A stretch of 64,000 bases of DNA. It comes from Xiphydria camelus (taxonomy: Eukaryota > Arthropoda > Insecta > Hymenoptera > Xiphydriidae). The notes under the pieces are model-generated. The model worked only from the letters and a program-made list of their open reading frames with translations. It had not been told where the DNA came from and did no database searches. Position 1 is the first letter of the stretch. Every line of letters starts with the position of its first letter. Shown here one piece after another: positions 1 through 8,720 of this stretch. Location: assembly GCA_963678675.1 (NCBI GenBank), contig OY783200.1, positions 22,892,190 through 22,956,189 of the forward strand. Direction: 5' to 3'. Made by a program: the position numbers and the translations under genes.

Positions 1-120
1 CTCCGCACTGTTGGCGATTCGAACGAGTACGTCGCGAGGTTGTCGAAGGCGAACATATTTTGTTTAGAGGAATTTACGCCGTCGCGAGGATACTGGGGCT
101 CCAAATGTCGGTGTTCGCTT

Positions 121-318
121 TATACACCGAGAGATATAATTGCTGATTCGGAAAGAAAAATGTTTTCTTCGATCAAAAGTATGATGCAAATTCGGGACCC
201 TTCCATACATACATATCCTTGGCCCAAAAATCTGTATTCTTGAAAATTTGTAAGATCACGTCATGTTCTTGATTCAAGAAACATTTTTTTCACACTAACA
301 ATTATTTCCCTCGGTGTA
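121..318. mobile_element. MITE-like element, CACTGAGAG family, copy 1
   Basis: Terminal inverted repeats read TACACCGAGAGATATAATTG on the left and CAATTATTTCCCTCGGTGTA on the right, with TA at both ends. The interior is AT-rich and non-coding. It is related to the copies at 41186, 50679 and 53457. TA flanks suggest Tc1/mariner-type mobilisation (inference). It lies in the Rbm5 intron that runs off the window. Confidence 0.65.
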
Positions 319-639
319 TGTACTTTACCAGAGAGAAGAAAATGAGAAAGCAGAAGTTATTAGCTCAGGAAACTGAAGGAAATCTTTCTACGATTTCCAG
401 AGATTTCATGTGAGTTTACCAGATATTTCCAGAGATTTCAAGAGATCTCAAAAGATTTCTTACGTGATTTTTCTCTAATTTCAAGCGAGATTTTCTGAAT
501 GAATACAGCCCCTCTCCCATCCAAACAACCCAAATCGGATCCAGCAGCGAAAAAGAAGGATTAAGCAAAAACGGCAAACTACGAAATCGCGGACAGGAGG
601 ACGCAATCGAAGGAGAAAAACAGCATTTCGACAACGCAC

Positions 640-3334
640 CTTAACGCAATGCCAATCCTGCGTGTTTTTCGCCGGTGGCTTATCCACATGGCAGTCCTTG
701 GGTATGCTGTACTGCATGAGCGCGCGATATTGGTCCTGGAGCATCAGCACTCCCTGAAACAGAGAATTACAGCGTTATCCCATCCACTCCCTCGCTCGGG
801 CCTCCGTACGTCCCTTAAGCTTGCTTCTCGCGCTGACGAAATTATAGTTTTCTCTACTCGATATAGCTTGTACTCATTTTCTGTTTGTGCCGCGAGCGAA
901 AATTCCGTGTCTCTTTCTCGTTCCCGCTGTACGGTGTTCGTGGTATCGCGCGTGCGTGTGAGACTCTCGCTCGACTCGCGAGGCGCGAAGAGCGATCGAA
1001 AACGTTTCTCGACGTCGTGCATTCTTGAAGGCACAGAACGTTAACGTCGAACTTTGGAGTTCGTCATCGCGTCTTGTGTCGATCCGATTCTTTTCATCAC
1101 TTCAGAGATCGTTAGAAACCGAGACGACGACTCTGCGTAAAACGCGCGCGCGTGACAAAGCGGATATGTAACAGAGGATATCGCGGCGCGAACCGCGAGA
1201 AACCGGTTGAAATCTCGACGAATCAACCCTTCGAATTATCGTTCCCAAAAGCGATGACTCTATTCGATCAAAGACACGAGGATGTACGCGCGTGTGTAAC
1301 GTGTTCGTGTGTGTGGGGAGCCCTAGATAAATAAATAATTAGGTATGGTAGATTTTGAAGTAGCCTGTGAGATAAGGTGCACAGCCATGGCCATGGGGAA
1401 GGCCAGTAGGCTGCGTTACCGTGCCCTGCCGCCACGGGGCGTCGGTGGCACGCGCACAACGCATCGGTAGGGTATCTGGACCGAACTTCTTTCTACCTGT
1501 TTCATCTCCATCCACCGTGCGGCCTCCTGAGTCGCGTTAAACTCGACGAACGCAAAACCTCGCGAAGCACCTATACAGAGCAAAATACACACATATCCAG
1601 AGTTAATCCACGTTTTGCCTGAGGGATCTCTACTCTGAGAGAGAGGGCAGGCAATCGCAGCACCGACCATCGACAGACTGACTTCCCGAACGAAGGGGTT
1701 TCTCGCCCTCGTTTCGACGCGTGCATTTCTTTCTCGCATACCTGAAGCTCGGCCAGAAACTAGCGTCCGGTCGACGGAACGAGGAGTGTCGGGATGAGAG
1801 GGCGGAGAAACGAGCGTACTCCTCCTCCCTTCTTGCCATTCCGTCGGATCTGGAGGAAGCCTCGGAGACGAGTGGCAAAAAGGGTGGAGATATCGTGTGA
1901 GAAATGACGATGCGCGCCGGGAGAAAGGGAAGAGACGAAGAGAGAATCGTCGAAAGTGAGCGGCGAAAGGGATTGAGAAATCGAATGATTGGGAGAGAAA
2001 AACGGGAAAAACGTCAAAGACTCGTCCAAATGCGGAGGAATCCTCAAAGACGAGTGGCGAAAACGGTTGAGGCGTTGAATGAGAAATGACGATGGACCGG
2101 GAGAAGAAGAGAAAAGGAAGAGAAACGTCGAATCCTCGGAGATAAGTGGCGCAAAAAGGAGTTGAGAAGTCGGATGAGAAATGACGATGGACCGGGAGAG
2201 AAACGGATAAACTCGGTGTGGTGCGAGAGCACGGTTACTACGTCCCTCAAAGGGAGACACGCTTCCATGACAATGCGGAACGGGACGTTCTTTTCCCTAA
2301 GCACCGCCGTGAGTGCTCGACTTACCTTGGCGACAACTAAAGCACGACTTTTTCTCTAAACGCAACTACGATACTCTCTCTCTAAGGAAGCCTCGAGCGT
2401 TCGACGAGATCTTCCCCCTCGATCGATCCCGATCGAGAGAAGAACATCGACCAGAAGCGAAAACGACGGACGTACAGTAGAGATAACGGAAAGTGCGAAA
2501 GGACCCGATTCCCGACTGGCGATAATTACCTGTGTCTTTCTTTCGAATCAGCCTGATGTCCTTCGGCATGAGACCGCAATTGAGGATGTCTTGCCGCACC
2601 TGCGATACACACATCACAATGATAATACCGAGCCTCGCGCGGTGCTCTGCCGACGGGAATCGTCGCGCGCGCGCCTCGGTCACATACTATCTCTGGAGCC
2701 GCTCTCTAAGACCTACGTCATTCTCGGATATGTGCTGGGCGAGACCGCGAATCATTATGGTGTTGTTAGGAGTTTGCGTCTTGTAGTGGACCCCTTCCAT
2801 GGAGGAGCCGTAATTGCGGCCGTGCTCGTGCTCAAAGTCCAAGCTCTCGCGGCTGTGATCGTCGTCGCGATCGCGATCACGATCGTCACGCTTTCCGCGG
2901 CGATCGCGATCCCTGTCGCGATCCCTGTCCCGGTCTCTGTCGCGATCCCTCCGCGAACGCTCCCTGTCCCTCTCCCTGTCCCTGTCGCGATCACGCTCGC
3001 GGTCCGGCGAGTCTCTGTCCCTCTGCCGACCGTAGCGATCGTCCCGGTCCCTGTAACTGCGGTCTCTGTCCTCCCGACTGCGATCCCGCCTCTCGCGCGA
3101 GCGATCCCTCTCGCGATCGCGGTCTCTGCCCCGATGATTCCGATAATCCGGGCTGCGGTGGTCCCTCTCCCGGTAATCGGCGTCCGTTCGGTGCGATTCC
3201 CCGTAGTCGGGCGAGCGATTGCTGCCGCTGTACGAGTCGCCGCGGTAATCGCCGTACTCCGAGCTGTGGCCCCGTCGCTCCGGGCCGTAGCCCGGCTCCC
3301 AGGGATCTATGTTGCTGTTATACATGTCGTCCAT
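640..3334 (-). CDS. Rbm5: RBM5/RBM10-type RNA-binding splicing regulator, N-terminal half (gene continues off the left edge)
   Basis: Four coding exons read right to left: 3334-2717, 2599-2530, 1570-1497 and 753-640. All junctions have GT/AG and matching phase. The first exon begins MDDMYNS and encodes about 150 residues dominated by Arg-Asp/Arg-Glu dipeptides. RRM1 then runs across exons 1-3, with RNP2 IMIRGL and RNP1 RGFAFVEF; the linking text ISENDV-RQDIL and KKDTG-ASRGFAF is the RBM5/RBM10 signature. Exon 4 carries GVLMLQDQYRALMQYS and ends at DWHCVK, the entry to the RanBP2 zinc finger, with donor GTGCGT. Known for the family: U2-associated regulators of alternative exon choice, with RRM2, OCRE, C2H2 and G-patch domains following. 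Those would lie left of base 1. The start ATG at 3334 sits 15 nt inside an exon with acceptor CTTTCAG ending at 3350. RBM5 and RBM10 are not separated in insects, so the symbol is nominal. Confidence 0.9.
1858..2215. repeat. Minisatellite, four imperfect ~90-bp units in an Rbm5 intron
   Basis: Four tandem copies begin near 1858, 1945, 2039 and 2131. Each has the order CTC(G/A)(G/A)AGACGAGTGGC, then a GA-rich stretch, then ATGAGAAATGACGATGG in most copies, followed by CCGGGAGA. The spacing is 87, 94 and 92 bp. The array sits in the intron between the exons at 1570 and 2530. The last two units are the most alike. Confidence 0.75.
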
Positions 3335-3349
3335 GCATTTGTCGCGGTC

Positions 3350-5118
3350 CTGAAAGGATCCAAGGTGCTTTTCAGTGTTCAGTTTCAGGGTTCACTGGAT
3401 GGTTGGTCGGGAGGAGGGTTGGATTTCGTGAGGTCGACGACAAAAAAAAGGTCGGCATTTAATTCTCCCGCGTTCTTTTGCTCGTGGCTTTTGGTCGTAT
3501 GAATCGATTTTTAATTTCTATCTCTCGTGTGAGCTCTATGAAGTGGTGCATTCTTTAAAGTTGCACGGTTTTTTTCATGTGACTTTATAGAGCTTATAGT
3601 TTCGCCATTATTTTGAAGCTTAGAACCTACTATAAAAAAAAATATAAGAGCGGTTGCGAAAAACTTGATCTCAAGGCGAAAACTTTTAATTTTAAAGAAA
3701 GTAGCCTTGCTTGAAGATCTTGCGCTCCTGGTGCTCAGGCAGTTGACGAATTTTAAACAACTTGCTTTTATGCAAGGATTGTACGAGAGTTTGGGATTTT
3801 CTAAATGTTCCTGCACTCGTTCAAGGATCTACTTCCAGGTCTTCCGATTAAACATCGATAGACGTGTAAAGTTCAACTTTTTACAATAATTTTCATATTT
3901 TCTTACACAATAGGTTCTCAGCTTTAAAGTAATGCAATTAAATTTTTAACTGCTTCAGAATATCAAAATTGGCAAGGGAAAAAATAATGAGGGAGAAATA
4001 AAAAGCCTGCCTTGTACTTTTGAATTAAAGGAAATAAATCATCATGAGTGGATTAAGGAGGTTCCCTCAACAATAGATTTAACCCTTTGCACAATGTGGT
4101 GAGCGAGAGTAAAAGGTTAACAGAACAATTTTGACAAAATTCAGTAAATCAACAAATATAAGTAATAGGATCTTTTGGTCAAATATTTCTGACGATTCAC
4201 GACCTTGTATAAAACGTACGATATTAATAAATTAATCCATGAAGGTCTGACGTTGCTATATGGCAACAGCATTCTTATAGAAACTCCAGACTTCAAGGGT
4301 TAATGCCCATTTGGCACAGAATCTTATCGGAAGCGACATATTCTTTTCTTTTATTTCTGAATCAATAGATAAGTATTGAGACCCTTTAGTAAAATTTGTA
4401 CGATGATTTCTTAACTACATATTTGTTTTACATTTATTATACAAGGTGATGAATCGTCACGAAAATTAAACCGGAGGGTCCTAACACTAACATTTATCAC
4501 TTTATCGAATGTAATTAAAATTCCTTGGTTAATTGTAGTATCGATAGAACCTCCTTAAGACTTTCGTTAAAGCTGAAACAAGAACCAAAGCGATCTCCTG
4601 AACGGAAGAGTATCGGAAGACGATTCGGAGCCTCCGACATTAACATCCGGAGATGCCGCTAGTATCACAAGGAGCTCCTCCTCATCTCACTCGACGAGGA
4701 TACCTCGAACCGTATCCTTCTGGATTGTAATTTCTTATTATTCGGAATGGAACAATAGGCTAAAGGTTTCAAACAAAGGGACAGGATTTCAACAAGTCGA
4801 TAGAAGTTCCTGAACAGATCATCGGTTAAACTTTCGCGTGGGCTCGTGGATGTGTAGTGAAATAATGACACCGTAAAAACTCGGCGAGTGACAGTTGGAG
4901 AGAAATTCTAATTGACACGTACTGCCAAAAAAAATCGGCAGAAATCTCGCTCGAATCTCCAAGTGCTCCTCGAATACGGACCAAAGCCACGACGACGACG
5001 TCGATTCGAAAGCTCGAGCATATGATATCGAGGAGGAGGTGGTGCAGGAGGAGGAGGTGCAGGAGAAGGTGCCGTGGGAGGAATCAGGCGTTGGTTAGTA
5101 CGCTCAAGTGCGACTTAC
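3350..5118. other. Rbm5 first intron: AT-rich, no coding signal, holds one MITE-like element
   Basis: This spans from the inferred noncoding-exon donor (5118) to the acceptor at 3350. I see no conserved coding text. It contains the TTAA-flanked inverted-repeat element at 4053-4558; the rest is unremarkable AT-rich sequence plus a GGA-rich run near 5030-5080. Confidence 0.5.
4053..4558. mobile_element. TTAA-flanked MITE-like element, copy 1
   Basis: The element begins TTAAGGAGGTTCCCTC and ends GAACCTCCTTAA, so the outermost TTAA could be the target duplication used by piggyBac-type transposases. Internally, arms near 4115-4212 and 4435-4525 are inverted copies of each other (GACGATTCACGACCTTGTAT pairs with ACAAGGTGATGAATCGTC). 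No transposase is encoded. A second, rearranged copy lies at about 19660-20128. Family assignment is inference from the ends only. Confidence 0.6.
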
Positions 5119-5400
5119 CTCGCTGCTCTCGCCCGTTCCGCTTCTAATTTCTCTCGCCGGCTTCACTTCTCACCGAGCACTTTGTTCGCCACGCGTAAAC
5201 TACGCAAAAATCACGAATCCGAGCGTCTCTAACGCACTTTTCGCCGAAAAAAACCGAGAGAAATTCCGTGTCGCGCACAATGGCGTGGTTAGGGCTCGTT
5301 GTTCGTTCCGACAATATGGCGTCGCGACTGCGACGGAGGGGGGAGAGAGAGACGGGATTGGCTCGAGTGCAGCCATTTGCAATGAACCTTCGGCAAGGCG
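5119..5400 (-). promoter_or_regulatory. Probable Rbm5 promoter and noncoding first exon
   Basis: A CpG-rich block upstream of the minus-strand Rbm5 coding exon. On the minus strand it ends in GCGAG followed by the consensus donor GTAAGTCGC (forward 5118-5113), which can splice to the acceptor at 3350 just before the start codon. Two copies of a CAATATGGCG/CAATGGCG-type motif (near 5277 and 5311, forward strand) resemble the YY1/Pho core often found at housekeeping promoters. The transcription start is not determined; the right limit is approximate. The exon assignment is inference from splice signals and position. Confidence 0.5.
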
Positions 5401-5599
5401 CTGATAGATGGTGACACTGAGTAAAGCTGCGCGAAAATTCAAATCCGTTGTAAAACTGTACTGAAGGCTGAATAGGATAAATTCCTCAAACCAATTTACT
5501 ACCTTTGTCATTTTATGTAAGTATAGAATTATTCTTGCCATAAAAAGAAACTCATATCGGAAAAAACTATGTACATAGTTACAAATCTTCGTTGATTGA

Positions 5600-5795
5600 G
5601 CTGGGAAAGAAATTTCAATTGCTATTATCTCATTATTTATGAACTTTTAACTTACATCGATATAAGACTTTGTTGTAGATAAAAGTGTAATCTTCAAAAA
5701 AGTGTTATGCAAATATGAGCCAAAAGTTCATAGAATTCGACAATAGTGATTCGAGTTTCTTTCCTGGCGAGTAAGTTTAGCCTCACATGATATGA
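5600..5795. mobile_element. GAGGCTAAACTTACTCGCC MITE family, copy with damaged left end
   Basis: The interior GAAATTTCAATTGCTATTATC, the central TTGTTGTAGATAAAAGTGTA and the right terminus GGCGAGTAAGTTTAGCCTCA match the family. The left terminus has lost the GAGGCTAAAC part. Arms are inverted copies of each other across a short centre. Non-coding. Confidence 0.7.
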
Positions 5796-6090
5796 ATGAA
5801 ATATTCAATACTGGAATAGAGTTCAGAGTGAAGTGATATTATTTCGATCAGCGCTTCAGCCATAATCGTCTCGTTGTTCGTCTACTTTTGAACTAAATTG
5901 GCAAAAGATTCTCTCGAAGAGATCACGTTTCGATCTACGAAATCGAAATCACAACTGCATAATATGTTCTCATAGAAGAATTTCTCGTCTTACGTTTCTT
6001 CTGAAAGAATAAAATAAAATAAAGCATAGAGCGCAAAAGGAGATACAAAATATTCCCATCCAGAACGTGTCCATCAAACAAAGTATCTTC

Positions 6091-6306
6091 GATGTACCAT
6101 ACGAAGTTAAATTTACTCGCCAGGAAGGAAATCTCAATCACTATTATCTCATTATTTACGAAATATTGGCCTACATCGATATAAGACTTTGTTACAGATA
6201 AAACTGCAAGCTTCAAAAAAGCATTATACGAATATGAGCCAAAAGTTCATAAATAAGGAAATAACAGCGATTGAAGTTTCTTTCCCGATGAGTAAGTTTA
6301 GTCTCA
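6091..6306. mobile_element. GAGGCTAAACTTACTCGCC MITE family, copy
   Basis: The left arm reads AAATTTACTCGCCAGGAAGG, the right arm GATGAGTAAGTTTAGTCTCA. About 200 bp overall, nearly palindromic, lying about 300 bp from the previous copy. Translating it gives NEIIVIEISFLASKF-like text that recurs in other copies; this is the inverted repeat read as codons, not a protein family. Confidence 0.7.
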
Positions 6307-6310
6307 TCCC

Positions 6311-6570
6311 CCTGTTAAAAATTTCCGATAGAAAACGATTTCGAAAATAGCAAAAATGATTCAAAAATACCATAGAGCGTGAAATCAATCACTTCTTATA
6401 ATTTTCACATTAAACACCATAGAAACTTGTACAGATATTATGTCGATCCCATTATTTTTCATGATATTCAATGTGAAAATTATAAGAAACGATAGAACTC
6501 CTCACTCTATCGTATTACTGAACCTCTTCCACAATTCTCTATCATTTTCCATCAGATATTTTTAGAAGGA
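6311..6570. mobile_element. Palindromic MITE-like element, separate family
   Basis: The ends TTAAAAATTTCCGATAG (about 6315) and its inverse ATCAGATATTTTTAGAAGG (about 6551) flank inner arms CACTTCTTATAATTTTCACA (about 6390) and TGTGAAAATTATAAGAAACG (about 6472). No copy was recognised elsewhere in the window. Non-coding. Confidence 0.55.
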
Positions 6571-6629
6571 CTATGACATTCCTGCAAGAGATACAGCAAA
6601 AAAAAATCCTCACACTCAACAACAATATT

Positions 6630-7275
6630 CCCAGCCGATCACCCCGCCCACCCCCTCGCGCAGCCCTCCGTCAATCCGCAAAGCGTTCGTCGGATCGGCG
6701 GGCGAACGGCTCGAGCTCGCGGGGTGGTTCCTCCAGGGAAACGGGAGCGAGACTCCCGCACGGAAGGGGGCGAAGCGACGGGGGTTGCACGCATCCGCGC
6801 AACCCGGTCCACGCAGACACCCCGTCTATATACGTTGGTTCAACGACCACCGCCCTGCTCTCGGCCAACCCCAATCGTCCCGAGCCCAGAGGGAGCCCCA
6901 CTGTACCGACCAGGCTGGCTAGCCAGTTCTGTCGAGCCCAGGGGTAGAAGCTACTGGCCGCTTGTCTGCTCCCTTCTTTCGCTAGTTTCATTTCTTTCGT
7001 TTTAGTTCGGTTCTGTTCACGATTGATTGGATTGATTCGTTCGTTCGTTCATTCGAATTGATTGACGTCATCGGCTGCGAGGAGAGAGAGAAAGCGCACA
7101 GTCTCGCGCATCCACCCATCTCTCGGGCGGTACTCCCGATCGTAAGGGTCGTGGTGCACGCACGTCTCCCTCGCATCACGCGGCGCGGTACCGGGTGCAC
7201 CGTCGGTCCCGTACGTTGCGCGTCGTTGTCGGTTGTTCGCGGGTTGGTTGCATTTTTCGAACGTATATCATTCAG
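6630..7275 (+). promoter_or_regulatory. Promoter-like GC block A with spliceable noncoding exon
   Basis: A CpG/CCACCCC-rich block leads to GGCTGGCTAGCCAGTT (6913-6928), which resembles an insect initiator (TCAGTT), followed by a T/C-rich leader. Downstream a strong donor occurs at TTCAG/GTACGT (7275/7276). No conserved ORF is present. The only plus-strand gene ahead is the ELAV-family gene, whose coding exon has a usable acceptor at 29323. An alternative 5' UTR exon of that gene is the inference. A separate unannotated transcript is the alternative. Confidence 0.35.
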
Positions 7276-8720
7276 GTACGTGCCTAGAGGATATGTAGCA
7301 CCTACACACGTCCATTTCTCCGAAGCTCTCAAAGCTCGCAAGACCCTCGGACGATTTTCTTCCCCGCTGTCGTTTATATTGGGAGCGGGATCGCGAATGC
7401 ATCGACCCCGTGGTCTTTATAGGATGCGCCCTTCACCCTCTTATTCGTGGGATAAATAAGAAGAGGAGCGCCACAGGTGTCGCCAACTCTTTTGGCTGAC
7501 GCTACGAAAAATTTTGACGCGGTCGTCCGACGGTCGGGGAGTCTTGATGCGAGCTGCGAGAGGCTCCGAGTTCAGTAGCTCTGCGTACCGTGCAAGGATA
7601 AACTTACTCGCCGAGAAAGAAACTTCAATCGCTATTATCTCGTTGTCCGTGAACTTTTGGAGTGCGTTGATATAAGACTTTTTTGTAGATGAGAATATAA
7701 TCTTCAAAAAAGTATTATACCAATATCAGCCAAAAGTTCATAGACAATGAGATAATAGCGATTGAAGTTTCACATCACGTGTGGCTAATTATTATCGTCG
7801 TCTGACGTTAAGCAGTAATAACGCAGGTTTTTGAGATAGAAACGTAGTCGGCATATATTTTGCGTATAGAATAACGTGCGATGTGTACAAATTCGACGAC
7901 GAAGGTTTATTTTATCCGACGATAGAGCCTAAGAGTAATAAAATTCTCGACTCGAAGTTTGAATGTTGCGTTGAAGCGTGGAATCGTGAATTCTGTCCCG
8001 ATACGAAAATGAGGAGTTTCTTCGATCAAATTAAAACGAGGAAGACTCTGATCGAATGAAACTGATCCTCCGCTGGAAGATCTCTTCCGCGAAGAATTCC
8101 TCACTGTCTTCGCGGTCTGGGGTGGCGCGGCGGAGAGCGCCGAGCGATTTTCGCCTTGTTCTTTCCGGTGGCCAGGTCCAGGCCGCCCCTAGTCAGCTGA
8201 TTGAAATCGATAATGGTGAGCCTCGGTTCCACGGGTCGAGTGTACGGGATCGTCTTCTCGACCGGTGCTCCGGGACTGCGAAATCTGCGTTAATAACGGC
8301 GACACTGCAGTGACCTTCCCTCCCCCTCGCGCGAAGACCCTGATCCGTCGACGGGCAAGTTTCCCGGACCGGCCGCGTCTTCTTGCCCACCGAGAGGACG
8401 GGACCTTCCCCCGGCGACGCGCCACCCTCTTCCCCCATCGATCGCGACTTTCGATGACGATAATTAATTATCGCGACGCGAATGACCGGGACGACTTTCA
8501 ACCGAGTGAAAAACGAATCTGACCACTTGACAACCTGTGGCTCGAGTGTCTCCCGACTCCCGTGACCGCTCCCGCACCCGTTCCACCCCCGGGGAACACG
8601 CCTTTCATCCGGGTGCCGCTCATCGATCGGTAACGCGTCCCGGACGACGGCTCCACCACTACTTCCTCCCGAAAGTACCTGCAAATCGGGCGTGGAATTT
8701 AATCGGATGCGCCGACGATC
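7276..8720. other. Intergenic / 3' flank of the carboxypeptidase gene
   Basis: No conserved coding sequence. It holds the MITE copy at 7590-7775. A minus-strand AATAAA (forward TTTATT at 7906-7911) is the first plausible poly(A) signal I see after the inferred carboxypeptidase stop at 8721. The GC-rich 8080-8700 portion is probably that gene's 3' UTR or an intron before a different C-terminal tail. Confidence 0.4.
7590..7775. mobile_element. GAGGCTAAACTTACTCGCC MITE family, copy with degraded right end
   Basis: The left arm AAACTTACTCGCCGAGAAAG and internal TTCATAGACAATGAGATAAT identify the family. The right terminus stops at GATTGAAGTTTCACATCA and lacks the GGCGAGTAAG block. It lies between the first promoter-like block and the 3' end of the carboxypeptidase gene. 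Confidence 0.65.

Noticed and set aside
2591..3502. Long plus-strand open frame rich in Val/Ile/Pro/Ala
   Set aside because: It is the antisense of the Rbm5 RD-repeat exon; the minus frame carries the recognisable RRM text.
5935..6216. Recurring peptide NEIIVIEISFLASKF in several small frames (also near 7441, 21168, 38988)
   Set aside because: It is the inverted arm of the GAGGCTAAAC MITE read as codons, not a gene family.
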